Below, piece after piece: positions 1 through 8,159 of a DNA stretch of 64,000 bases; within the stretch, counting starts at the first letter, position 1; each line of letters opens with the position of its first letter. Source of the DNA: Winogradskya humida (GTDB taxonomy: Bacteria; Actinomycetota; Actinomycetes; Mycobacteriales; Micromonosporaceae). The notes under the pieces were generated by a model that was not told the origin of the DNA, did no database searches, and saw only the letters and a list, made by a program, of their open reading frames with translations. Made by a program: the position numbers and the translations under genes. Location: assembly GCF_016862215.1 (NCBI RefSeq), contig NZ_BOMN01000065.1, positions 1-64,000 on the forward strand, written 5' to 3'.

Positions 1-88
1 CGTTGAGGCCCACGAGGGCGCGGCCGGTGGCCGGCGTTGAGGCCCACGAGGGCGCGGCCGGTGGCCGGCGTTGAGGCCCACGAGGGCG
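1..88. repeat. 34-bp tandem repeat, 2.6 copies
   Basis: Two perfect 34-bp units (1-34 and 35-68) are followed by the first 20 bases of a third (69-88). The array ends ten bases before the stop codon of the SUKH gene on the minus strand. Each unit carries a TGA on the plus strand (4-6, 38-40, 72-74), so the array may be a duplicated gene tail entering from the left edge. The left boundary is cut off by the window. Confidence 0.9.
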
Positions 89-97
89 GGGCGGAGG

Positions 98-634
98 TTA
101 GACCAAATCCTTCCAGAAGGCGACCGTGGGGCGGCCTCCGGTCTGTTGTTCCCGCAGGCCTTCGAATTCCCGGCGGAGGTAGGCCTTCAGGTCGGCTCCG
201 TAGACGATGACGTCTGTCTGCATCACGGACAGGACCGGGTGGCCGGCGGTTCCCCGGCCCGCGGGGAGGTAGCGGTGGGAGTAGAGCGGGATCAGGCGCG
301 GGGCGGTTACCAGGAAGCTTTTGGCTACGGGGACGGCGTTGACCGGTTGGGGGCCCCAGCCTTCGTACCAGAAGCCGTTGGAGGCTACGTCGAAGAGGAC
401 TCCTTCGACGGGGGCGGCCAGGCGGTCGCGGAGTTGGGTCCGGTCGCCGTGGCGCCAGTCGGGCCAGCCTCGGCCGGTGGGGAGGCCTGCGGTCAGGAAG
501 GCCCGGTGGTCGTCGGCGAAGGAGAAGGCGAATTCCTTCTCCACGGCGGCGAGTTCGGTTTCGGTCAGGCCCGGTTCGATGGTGAAGCGGGCGTAGGAGG
601 CGAGCAGCGCGGCGGGGGTTTCCACGTCGGTCAC
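98..634 (-). CDS. SMI1/KNR4 (SUKH) family protein
   Basis: This is a 178-residue soluble protein with a GTG start. The N-terminal third has the SUKH pattern: a helix containing LTETELAAVEKEF, then FADDHRAFL followed by a GLPTG turn, and later a tryptophan-rich FWYEGWGPQP segment. SUKH proteins are widespread in actinobacteria. Many are immunity proteins against polymorphic or contact-dependent toxins, but many are orphans of unknown role. No toxin gene is adjacent here, so immunity is only a possibility. The tandem repeat at 1-88 lies just beyond its stop codon. Confidence 0.8.
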   Translation of the reverse strand: MTDVETPAALLASYARFTIEPGLTETELAAVEKEFAFSFADDHRAFLTAGLPTGRGWPDWRHGDRTQLRDRLAAPVEGVLFDVASNGFWYEGWGPQPVNAVPVAKSFLVTAPRLIPLYSHRYLPAGRGTAGHPVLSVMQTDVIVYGADLKAYLRREFEGLREQQTGGRPTVAFWKDLV

Positions 635-663
635 CCGCTCACCTTAGGACGGCTGCACCTTTT

Positions 664-680
664 GGAGTAGGGCGTACTCC
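664..680. promoter_or_regulatory. Inverted repeat in divergent promoter region
   Basis: GGAGTA (664-669) and TACTCC (675-680) form a perfect 6-bp dyad with a 5-base centre, between the SUKH gene (start 634, minus) and the sensor kinase (start 779, plus). The symmetry and location fit a regulator binding site, for instance for the adjacent NarL-type response regulator. This is inference from symmetry only. Confidence 0.35.
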
Positions 681-778
681 TGGGGAGTCGGGGCGAGTGA
701 CAACTGCTGGTGGATGTGCCGGCCGCTCTTCACGGCCATTGTCGAGAGATGAGAAAGGACCAGGAAGGGAGCAGGGGG

Positions 779-1894
779 ATGCGGGAGCGGGGACAGGTGT
801 GGGTGGCGGCCGGGGTGACGTTGGTGGGGGTGCCGGCGGGGCTTGCGCTGACCGGAGGGAATGTGGATTCGGCGATTACGGGGGCGCTGGCCGTTTTCCT
901 TGCGGGGGTGGTGCTGGCGGTTCGGCGGTGGCCGGTGAGCGCTCTGCTCGTGTCGGTCTGGGCGGTGCTGGCTTTCCGGGCTGCGGATCTGGTGGGGGCC
1001 GGGTGGGTGTGGCCGGCGACTGCGGCGTTTGTCGGGGTCATGGTGCATGGGCGGCAGCGGTGGGCGATCGCTGTCGGGGCGCTGGCGCTCTGGTGGGGGT
1101 TTGTGTGGGACTACTTCGTGCAGATGAACACGTTCGAGTTCGCTGTGGGGCGGGTTGGCGCGGAGGCGTTATGGCTGGCGGCGGCGTTGGCGGTGACCCA
1201 CGCGTATCTGAGCACCCGGCGGTGGCAGGAGGAGGTGGCGGCGCGGTTGCGGCAGTCGTTGACGGAGCAGGAGCTTGACGCACGGCGGCGGCGGGCTGAG
1301 GAGCGGGTTGATGTTGCCCGGGATCTGCATGACGTTGTGTCGCACACGCTGGCTGTGGTCGGGGTGCATCTGAATGTGGCGCTGGACGCCTTCGACGATG
1401 AGCCGGAGGAGGCTCGGGACGCCGTCCGGCTGGCTCAGGATGTGCGGGGGCGCGCGATGACCGACCTGAAAGCGCTGGTGGACGTGCTGCGAAGAGATCC
1501 GGGGCGCAGCGAGCCGGCGTACGGGCTGGAGAGTCTGGAGGGGTTGACCGGGCAGGTCAGTGCGGCGGGGGTTCGGGTGCGGCTGGTGGAGGTCGGTGAG
1601 CGCGCCGATGTGCCTGCCCCGGTGGCGACCGCGGTGCACCGCGTTGTGCAGGAGTCGCTGACCAACACCGTGCGGCATGCGGGCGCGAGAGAGGCCACCG
1701 TGACCCTGCACTACGCGCCGGAGTCGGTCACTGTGGAGATCGTGGATGACGGCGGTGGAGGCCTGACCGAGAGTGAGGGGCACGGGATCATGGGGATGCG
1801 GGAGCGGGTGGCCGCGCTCGGCGGCACCCTTGTTGCGGGTGATGGGCCGGACGGTGGCTTCCGGGTGCGCGCGTCGATCCCGGTCACCGTCTGA
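779..1894 (+). CDS. NarL-family sensor histidine kinase
   Basis: This is a membrane sensor kinase of 371 residues. Residues 1-140 hold about four to five hydrophobic segments with little extracytoplasmic loop, as in DesK-like kinases. The HisKA_3 dimerisation domain contains VARDLHDVVSHT with phospho-acceptor H184. A HATPase domain follows, with the N box around HRVVQESLTNTVRHAGA and glycine-rich boxes near the C-terminus. The ATG at 779 was chosen because GGAAGGGAG lies just upstream; in-frame starts at 710 and 749 lack one. The stop overlaps the next gene's ATG by one base, so the pair is translationally coupled. L131 is encoded by the rare TTA codon (1169-1171), which could make translation depend on a bldA-type tRNA. 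Confidence 0.9.
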   Translation: MRERGQVWVAAGVTLVGVPAGLALTGGNVDSAITGALAVFLAGVVLAVRRWPVSALLVSVWAVLAFRAADLVGAGWVWPATAAFVGVMVHGRQRWAIAVGALALWWGFVWDYFVQMNTFEFAVGRVGAEALWLAAALAVTHAYLSTRRWQEEVAARLRQSLTEQELDARRRRAEERVDVARDLHDVVSHTLAVVGVHLNVALDAFDDEPEEARDAVRLAQDVRGRAMTDLKALVDVLRRDPGRSEPAYGLESLEGLTGQVSAAGVRVRLVEVGERADVPAPVATAVHRVVQESLTNTVRHAGAREATVTLHYAPESVTVEIVDDGGGGLTESEGHGIMGMRERVAALGGTLVAGDGPDGGFRVRASIPVTV

Positions 1895-2631
1895 TGACGA
1901 TCAGCGTGCTCCTCGCCGACGACCAGCATCTGGTGCGGGCCGGTTTCCGCAGCCTGCTCAAGCGGGACAAGGAGATCACGGTCGTCGGCGAGGCCGCCAG
2001 CGGGGACGAGGCGGTGCGTACGGCCCGGGAGCTGAGGCCTGACGTCGTGCTGATGGATATCCGGATGCCGGGGCTGGACGGCATCGAGGCCACCCGGCGC
2101 ATCGTGGCCGACCCGGGACTTGTCCAGACCCGGGTGGTCATCCTCACGACCTTCGAGACCGACGAGTACGTGTTTGCCGCGCTGGCCGCGGGGGCCAGCG
2201 GTTTCCTGACCAAGGAGGTCGACCCGGAGGGGCTGCGACATGCGGTGCGGGTGGTGGCGGCCGGGGAAGCCCTGCTCTCCCCCAGCGTGACCCGCCGGGT
2301 AGTGGCCCGGTTCGCCCACCGCCCAGCCGGCCTGCAGAAGAACCAGCCGGGCACCCCGCAGGGCCAGCCCGGCACCCTGCAAGGCCAGCCCGGCACCCTG
2401 CAAGGCCAGCCCGGCTCGCAGGGTCAGCCGGCGAGATTGAACAGCCTGACCGCGCGGGAGCTGGAGGTGGTGCGGCTGGTCGCGTCGGGGCTGTCGAACG
2501 ACGGGGTGGCCCGGGAGCTGGTGATCAGTCCGTTGACGGCCAAGACGCACATCACGCGGGCGATCGCCAAGGTGGGTGTACGGGACCGGGTGCAGTTGGT
2601 GATCCTGGCGTACGAGGAAGGGTTGGTCTGA
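1894..2631 (+). CDS. NarL/LuxR-type response regulator with repeat linker
   Basis: This is the cognate regulator of the preceding kinase (245 residues). The receiver domain (about 1-125) has the acidic pocket D9/D10 and phospho-acceptor D55 in VVLMDIRMPG. The C-terminal LuxR helix-turn-helix (about 180-245) starts at LTARELEVVRLV. Between them, residues 151-177 are a perfect or near-perfect repeat of QPGTxQG, absent from ordinary members of the family. Targets are unknown; the dyad at 664-680 is one candidate site. The nearest downstream gene is the GH92 enzyme, 96 bp away with its own ribosome binding site, so a regulatory link to it cannot be excluded. Confidence 0.9.
   Translation: MTISVLLADDQHLVRAGFRSLLKRDKEITVVGEAASGDEAVRTARELRPDVVLMDIRMPGLDGIEATRRIVADPGLVQTRVVILTTFETDEYVFAALAAGASGFLTKEVDPEGLRHAVRVVAAGEALLSPSVTRRVVARFAHRPAGLQKNQPGTPQGQPGTLQGQPGTLQGQPGSQGQPARLNSLTARELEVVRLVASGLSNDGVARELVISPLTAKTHITRAIAKVGVRDRVQLVILAYEEGLV
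2344..2424 (+). repeat. 21-bp in-frame tandem repeat
   Basis: There are about 3.9 copies of a 21-bp unit encoding QPGTLQG: 2344-2364 (variant with CCG), 2365-2385 and 2386-2406 (identical to each other), and an 18-bp shortened copy at 2407-2424. The array lies exactly between the receiver and DNA-binding domains of the response regulator. It keeps frame, so its copy number could vary without breaking the protein. Confidence 0.9.
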
Positions 2632-2727
2632 CATCGATGTCATAGAAGTCTTGCGGATAGATGTACTTACGGATGACGATGTGTCGCGGATGTTTCGGCA
2701 GTTCTCGTTCTGCGACAAGGAGACGGC

Positions 2728-5700
2728 ATGCATCGGCCACGATGGAGTGTCGCAATGTTATCGGTGAGTCTCGTGGCGGCAGCGGCCGCCGCAACACCCG
2801 GCGCCGCTGCCCAGGCCGCGGCGGCTACGGCGTTCGCGTCCTCGTTCGAGACCGCGGACCCCCAGCCCACCTGGACCGACACGGTGGACGGCGAGCGCAG
2901 CAGCGGCGTCGACGGCACCGTCGACGCCGGGATGCCGGGCAGCCTGCGCGACCACGTCACCGCTATCACCGCGAATGCCCAGCCGAACAGCAACGAGGGC
3001 GTCGGCAACCTCAACGACGGCAACGCCGAGTCGAAATGGCTGGTGGACACGCCGGCCAGCTGGGCACAGTACGTGCTCGATGCCCCGGCGACGGTGACGA
3101 AGTACGCCCTCACCTCCGCCAACGACGCCCCCGAGCGCGACCCGCGCGACTGGACCCTGGAGGGTTCGGCGGACGGCAGCACCTGGACGACCGTCGACAC
3201 CCGCAGCGGCGAGTCGTTCGACGACCGTTTCCAGACGAAGACCTACACGGTGGCGACGCCGGGCTCGTTCGCGATCTACCGGCTCAGCATCACCGGGCAC
3301 CCGTCGGGCAACCTGACCCAGCTCGCGGATCTCGAGCTCGCCGACAACAACACCAGCGCTCCCCCGGCCGGGCCGATGCAGAGCCGGATCGGTGGCGGGC
3401 CGTCCAGCTCCCCGACCGCGAAGGCGAACGCGGGCTACACCGGGCTCAAGGCGCTGCAGATCGCCGGGCGGCAGACCGCGGAGGGACGCGGCTACTCCTA
3501 CAACAAGGTCTTCGACGTGGACGTGCCGGTCACCGCCGACACCGAGCTTTCGTACCTCGTGCTGCCCGAGTTCAACCGGCAGGACGCGAGCAACCCGGCC
3601 ACGTACACCGCGGTCGATCTGGCGTTCACCGACGGCACCTATCTGTCGCAGCTGGGTGCGCTCGACCAGAACGGCTTCGAGCTGAGCCCGTCGGGGCAGG
3701 GTGCGTCGAAGTCGCTCTACACGCAGCAGTGGAACAAGCGGGCCAGCCGGATCGGCTCGGTCGCGAAGGGCAAGACGATCGACCGGATCCTGGTCGGTTA
3801 TGACAAGCCCAGCGGGCCGACCACCTTCAAGGCGTGGTTCGACGACATCGCGCTGCGGGACGTGCCGGTCGCCAAGCCCAAGAGCCACCTCTCCGAGTAC
3901 GTCGAGACGCGCCGGGGCACGCAGTCGTCGGGTGACTACTCGCGGGGCAACAACTTCCCGGCGACGGCGGTGCCGCACGGCTTCAACTTCTGGACCCCGG
4001 TGACCAACGCCGGATCCACCAGCTGGCTGTACGAGTACCACCGGCAGAACAACGCCGCGAACCGCCCGACCCTGCAGGCGTTCGCCGCCAGCCACGAGCC
4101 CAGCCCGTGGATGGGTGACCGCCAGACGTTCCAGGTCATGCCTTCGGCGGCTACGGGTACGCCCGACGCGAACCGGACCAACCGAGCGCTGGCGTACGGC
4201 CACGAGAACGAGATCGCCAAGCCGTACTACTACGGCGTGACGTTCGACAACGGCATCAAGACGGAGATCGCGCCGGCCGACCATGCGGCGTTGTTCCAGT
4301 TCACGTTTACCGGCGACAGCGGGAACCTGATCTTCGACAACGTGAACGAGAAGACCGGGCTGACGATCGACGCGGCGAACAACGCGGTCAGCGGTTACTC
4401 GGACGTCGCCAGCGGGCTCTCCAACGGCGCGACCCGGATGTTCATGTACGCGACGATCGACTCCCCGATCACCGCGAGCGGCATGCTGCCCACGGGCAAC
4501 CGTCCGAGCACCGGCTACGTGAAGGTCGACACCGCGCAGTCCAAGACCGTGACGATGCGGATCGCGACGTCGCTGCTCAGCGTCGCGCAGGCCAAGCACA
4601 ACCTGGAGCTCGAGGTCGGCGCGGGCACCACGCTCGCCTCGGTCCGGGATCAGGCGCAGGCCGCCTGGGACGCGAAGATGCACACGATCGAGGTCGAGGG
4701 TGCCAGCGAGGACCAGCTGACCACGCTCTACTCGAACCTGTACCGGCTGTTCCTCTACCCGAACTCGGCGTACGAGAACACCGGCACCGCGGCGGCCCCG
4801 GTGATCAAGCACGCCGTGCAGTCCGCGGTGACGGCCCCGGCGAGCACCCCGACCGAGACCGGTGCGGCGATCAAGGACGGCAAGGTCTACGTCAACAACG
4901 GGTTCTGGGACACGTACCGCACGACCTGGCCGGCGTACTCGCTGTTCACGCCGGACGAGGCCACCGATCTGGTGAACGGGTTCGTCCAGCAGTACAAGGA
5001 CGGCGGCTGGATCTCGCGGTGGTCGTCGCCGGGCTACGCGAACCTCATGGTGGGTACGAGTTCCGACGTCGCTTTTGCGGATGCGTACCTGAAGGGCGTA
5101 CCCGGCATCGATGTTGAATCGGCCTACCAGGCCGCCATCAAGAACGCGACCGTGGCCCCGCCGAACCAGAATGTCGGCCGTAAGGCCCTGGACTCGTCGA
5201 TCTTCAAGGGATACACGCCGAGCGACGCGACCGGCGAGGCCCTGTCGTGGGCGATGGACGGCTACATCAACGACTACGGCATCGCCAACATGGCCGACTC
5301 GCTGGCCAAGAAGGGCGGCCCGAAGGCGGCGGAGTACAAGGAGCAGGCGGAGTACTTCCGCAACCGCGCCCTGAACTACGTGAACATGTTCGACCCGTCG
5401 GTCGACTTCTTCCAGGGCAAGACCACGGCCGGCACGTGGCGCAACCCGCCGGCGACGTACGACCCGCGGGTCTGGGGTTACGACTACACCGAGACCAACG
5501 GCTGGAACATGGCGTTCCACGCGCCGCAGGACGGCCAGGGCCTCGCGAACCTGTACGGCGGCAAGAACGAGCTGGCCAAGAAGCTGGACACGTTCTTCTC
5601 GACACCGGAGACGGCGAAGTTCGTCGGCTCCTACGGCGGCACGATCCACGAGATGCTCGAGGCGCGTGACGTGCGGCTGGGTCAGTGGGGCTTCAGCAAC

Positions 5701-6996
5701 CAGCCTTCACACCACATCCCCTACATGTACGACTACGCGGGCCAGCCGTCGAAGGCGCAGAAGATCGTGCGTGAGGCGTTGTCCCGGCTCTACCTCGGCA
5801 GCGAGATCGGCCAGGGTTACCCGGGCGACGAGGACAACGGCGAGATGAGCGCGTGGGGCATCTTCAGCTCGCTCGGCTTCTACCCGCTGCAGATGGGCAG
5901 CCCGGCGTACGCGATCGGGTCGCCGCTGTTCAAGAAGGCCACGGTCAACCTGCCGAACGGCAAGAAGATCGTGATCAACGCACCGCAGAACAGCAGCAAG
6001 AACGTGTACGTGCAGTCGCTGAAGGTCAACGGGAAGTCGTACAACTCGACGTCCCTGCCGCACAGCCTGCTGGCGAACGGCGCGACGCTGGACTTCAAGA
6101 TGGGCGCCTCGCCGTCGACGTGGGGCACCGGTAAGGACGCGGCACCGCCGTCGATCACGACCGGTGACGCCGTGCCGAACCCGCTGCGCGACCTGACCGG
6201 CCCGGGCAAGGGCACCGCCTCGGAGCCGACCCTGGTGGACGACACCTCCACCACCCGGGTGGTGTTCCCGAGCGCGACGCCGACGTTCACCTACCAGTTC
6301 GCCAGCGGCGCCGAGCAGGCCGACTACTACACCCTCACCTCGGGTGCGGTGGCCGGCGATCCGAAGTCGTGGAAGCTGTCCGGCACGTACGACGGCACGA
6401 CCTGGACGACGATCGACCAGCGTACGGACCAGACGTTCGACTGGCGGCTGCAGACCAAGCCGTTCAAGATCGCCAAGCCCGGCCGGTACGCGCAGTACAA
6501 GCTCGAGGTCACCGCGAACACCGGTGAGGCAGCCACCACGCTCGCCGAGGTCGAACTGCTCGGCAAGCCGGCTCCGGCCTGCACCACCACGATCGCCGAC
6601 AAGACGGTCGGCGCGATCTCGGTCAAGTCCGGCGTCACCTGCGTCACCGCCGGCGCGACGGTCACCGGGGCGATCTCGGTGACCAACGGTGCCTCGCTCT
6701 ACGTCACCGGCTCGACGCTGCGCGCGGCGATCACGGCGACCGGCGCGGGCACGGTCTCGATCCTGCACTCGACGGTCACCGGCCCGGTCACCGCGACCGC
6801 GTCCGGCCCGGTCCAAATCGAGGCCTCAAGCTTCAAGGGCCCGGTCACCCTGCTGGGCAACAAGAGCCAGACCGTTGTCGCCGCTGACACCATCAACGGC
6901 ATCCTGACCTGCTCGGCCAACCAGCCGGCACCGATCAACAACGGCCTGCCCAACACGGTGAGCGGCCCGCGCCTGGGCCAGTGCGCCAAGCTGTAA
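2728..6996 (+). CDS. Secreted GH92 alpha-mannosidase, multidomain
   Basis: This is a 1422-residue exported enzyme predicted to remove mannose from alpha-mannans or N-glycans. It has a Sec signal peptide (residues 1-32), an F5/8 type C carbohydrate-binding domain (about 60-215), a second beta-sandwich (about 215-380) and the GH92 catalytic region (about 385-1125). The latter includes NNFPATAVPHGFNFW and the acidic GDEDNGEMSAWGIFSSLG motif near residue 1034. A second F5/8-like domain (about 1165-1280) and a valine/threonine-rich C-terminal tail (1284-1422) resembling short beta-helix rungs follow. ATG 2728 is preceded by AAGGAG (2717-2722). L11 is a TTA codon (2758-2760). The 3' end is partly duplicated (6981-7018). 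Exact linkage specificity within GH92 is not readable here. Confidence 0.92.
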   Translation: MHRPRWSVAMLSVSLVAAAAAATPGAAAQAAAATAFASSFETADPQPTWTDTVDGERSSGVDGTVDAGMPGSLRDHVTAITANAQPNSNEGVGNLNDGNAESKWLVDTPASWAQYVLDAPATVTKYALTSANDAPERDPRDWTLEGSADGSTWTTVDTRSGESFDDRFQTKTYTVATPGSFAIYRLSITGHPSGNLTQLADLELADNNTSAPPAGPMQSRIGGGPSSSPTAKANAGYTGLKALQIAGRQTAEGRGYSYNKVFDVDVPVTADTELSYLVLPEFNRQDASNPATYTAVDLAFTDGTYLSQLGALDQNGFELSPSGQGASKSLYTQQWNKRASRIGSVAKGKTIDRILVGYDKPSGPTTFKAWFDDIALRDVPVAKPKSHLSEYVETRRGTQSSGDYSRGNNFPATAVPHGFNFWTPVTNAGSTSWLYEYHRQNNAANRPTLQAFAASHEPSPWMGDRQTFQVMPSAATGTPDANRTNRALAYGHENEIAKPYYYGVTFDNGIKTEIAPADHAALFQFTFTGDSGNLIFDNVNEKTGLTIDAANNAVSGYSDVASGLSNGATRMFMYATIDSPITASGMLPTGNRPSTGYVKVDTAQSKTVTMRIATSLLSVAQAKHNLELEVGAGTTLASVRDQAQAAWDAKMHTIEVEGASEDQLTTLYSNLYRLFLYPNSAYENTGTAAAPVIKHAVQSAVTAPASTPTETGAAIKDGKVYVNNGFWDTYRTTWPAYSLFTPDEATDLVNGFVQQYKDGGWISRWSSPGYANLMVGTSSDVAFADAYLKGVPGIDVESAYQAAIKNATVAPPNQNVGRKALDSSIFKGYTPSDATGEALSWAMDGYINDYGIANMADSLAKKGGPKAAEYKEQAEYFRNRALNYVNMFDPSVDFFQGKTTAGTWRNPPATYDPRVWGYDYTETNGWNMAFHAPQDGQGLANLYGGKNELAKKLDTFFSTPETAKFVGSYGGTIHEMLEARDVRLGQWGFSNQPSHHIPYMYDYAGQPSKAQKIVREALSRLYLGSEIGQGYPGDEDNGEMSAWGIFSSLGFYPLQMGSPAYAIGSPLFKKATVNLPNGKKIVINAPQNSSKNVYVQSLKVNGKSYNSTSLPHSLLANGATLDFKMGASPSTWGTGKDAAPPSITTGDAVPNPLRDLTGPGKGTASEPTLVDDTSTTRVVFPSATPTFTYQFASGAEQADYYTLTSGAVAGDPKSWKLSGTYDGTTWTTIDQRTDQTFDWRLQTKPFKIAKPGRYAQYKLEVTANTGEAATTLAEVELLGKPAPACTTTIADKTVGAISVKSGVTCVTAGATVTGAISVTNGASLYVTGSTLRAAITATGAGTVSILHSTVTGPVTATASGPVQIEASSFKGPVTLLGNKSQTVVAADTINGILTCSANQPAPINNGLPNTVSGPRLGQCAKL

Positions 6997-7018
6997 GCAG
7001 CCGGTGCGCCAAGCTGTA
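6981..7018 (+). repeat. 15-bp direct repeat spanning a stop codon
   Basis: The last 15 bases of the GH92 gene through the TA of its stop (6981-6995) recur exactly at 7004-7018, a 23-bp period. The copy again ends in a stop (TAG). This is a partial duplication of the gene's 3' end. Confidence 0.85.
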
Positions 7019-7033
7019 GTCAACTTCTGAACG

Positions 7034-7070
7034 GAACGCCGCGGTCCCGCACGATGGGGCCGCGGCGTTC
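7034..7070 (+). terminator. Intrinsic-type terminator hairpin after GH92 gene
   Basis: GAACGCCGCGG (7034-7044) pairs perfectly with CCGCGGCGTTC (7060-7070), with further CCC/GGG pairing inside the loop. It lies between the GH92 stop and the next start. There is no strong U-tract, which is usual for actinobacterial terminators. Confidence 0.75.
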
Positions 7071-7082
7071 TACTGTTCGGAC

Positions 7083-7508
7083 ATGTCCGATGAGAATCTG
7101 TGGAATGCCGTCGTGGCGGCCGACCTCTGCACGCTGGCGACGATCAAGAAGGACGGACGCCCGCAACTCTCCGACGTCAACTACACGGCCGGCCCGGCGA
7201 CCAGGATCCTGCGCATCTCCACCCGCGGCACCCTGGCCAAGGTCCACAACCTGCGCCGCGACCCCCGCGGCTCGATCCGCGTGGGCCCGGCCGCCGGCGG
7301 CTACGTGGCAGCCGATGTCACGGCGTCGTTCTCCGCCCCCGCCGCCGACGAGAACGACGCGACGGTCGAGGAACTGATCGACATCTACCGCCTGATCGCC
7401 GAGAAGGACCACCCCGACTGGGCCGACTACCGCCGCGCCATGGTCGAGGACGGCCGCCTGGTCCTCAGCCTCAGGATCGAGAAGCTCTACGGCTGGGTCA
7501 TGGACTGA
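7083..7508 (+). CDS. PPOX-class (F420-dependent type) oxidoreductase
   Basis: This 141-residue protein has the split-barrel fold of the pyridoxamine-5'-phosphate-oxidase-like superfamily. The opening NLWNAVVAADLCTLATIKKDGRPQ, the ILRISTRGTLAKVHNLRRDP segment and the late YRRAMVEDGRLVLSLRIEKLYGW match actinobacterial Rv1155-type proteins, which bind cofactor F420 and reduce varied substrates. No substrate can be inferred from context. There is no clear Shine-Dalgarno sequence before the ATG. The 3' end is duplicated exactly (7490-7533). Confidence 0.8.
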   Translation: MSDENLWNAVVAADLCTLATIKKDGRPQLSDVNYTAGPATRILRISTRGTLAKVHNLRRDPRGSIRVGPAAGGYVAADVTASFSAPAADENDATVEELIDIYRLIAEKDHPDWADYRRAMVEDGRLVLSLRIEKLYGWVMD

Positions 7509-7533
7509 GAGCGGCTGGGTCATGGACTGAGAG
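7490..7533 (+). repeat. 22-bp perfect tandem duplication spanning a stop codon
   Basis: The 22 bases 7490-7511, which include the last codons and TGA of the PPOX gene, are repeated exactly and immediately at 7512-7533. The second copy keeps the TGA in the same register, so the protein is unchanged. Confidence 0.95.
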
Positions 7534-7586
7534 GACGCTGTGCGCAACACAGCCCGGCCTCAGGCGACATCTTCAATCATCGATGC

Positions 7587-8159
7587 ATGTCCAAGCTGAC
7601 GCGAACCACCACCACAGTCCTCGTCACCCTCGCCGCCGCCGCCGTCATCGCACCGACCGCCGCAAGCGCGAAGCCACCCGCCGGCACCGCATCGCTACGC
7701 GGATCCGCGCACTTGATCTTCCCGCCGACGCCGGACGACGAGGTCAACTTCACCGTCGACGCCCACTCCCGCTACGCGGGCTCCGGGCCGTTCCCCTCCG
7801 AGTCTTGGGGAACGGCCCGGGTCTCGCACGTCTTCACGGGAGAACACCCCGGCGAGATCTGGTACGCCCTCGCCGTCGACTGCCTCATGACCGGCCCGGA
7901 CACCGCGACGGTCACCGGCGTGGTCACCACCGCCTCGCCGGACGGCCAGTCCCTGATCGGCACCCGGCTCGGCTTCAGCGTCGCCGACACCGGCCGGCAC
8001 GACACGGTCGGCTTCACCGGCGTCCAGGGCACGGCGGAGCTGCCGAAATGCATGGCACCCGCGGCGTTCTTCCAGGTCCGGGACGGCGACTACCGGGTGA
8101 CCGACGCGAACCACTGGGGGACCGGGATGAGCGCCTCACCCATCGCTGAGCAGGGCTGA
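7587..8159 (+). CDS. Secreted protein of unknown function
   Basis: This 190-residue protein has a clear Sec signal peptide: MSKLTR, a hydrophobic core of alanine and valine, then a probable AxA cleavage near TAASA-KP at about residue 30. The mature part is beta-rich and acidic, with VDAHSRYAG, WYALAVDCLMTGPDTATVTGVV and a C-terminal SPIAEQG. It carries two widely separated cysteines (in AVDCLM and LPKCMA) that could form a disulphide. No domain family is recognised. It ends 24 bp inside the convergent hydrolase gene, so the two 3' ends overlap. Confidence 0.75.
   Translation: MSKLTRTTTTVLVTLAAAAVIAPTAASAKPPAGTASLRGSAHLIFPPTPDDEVNFTVDAHSRYAGSGPFPSESWGTARVSHVFTGEHPGEIWYALAVDCLMTGPDTATVTGVVTTASPDGQSLIGTRLGFSVADTGRHDTVGFTGVQGTAELPKCMAPAAFFQVRDGDYRVTDANHWGTGMSASPIAEQG

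Noticed and set aside
1..88. CRISPR-like array
   Set aside because: The repeats are directly adjacent without unique spacers and number fewer than three, and no cas gene is near.
2758..5649. Very long open frame on the minus strand opposite the first GH92 gene
   Set aside because: Its translation is arginine/valine-rich with no domain, as expected from the complement of a high-GC gene; the plus-strand frame has a signal peptide and GH92 motifs.
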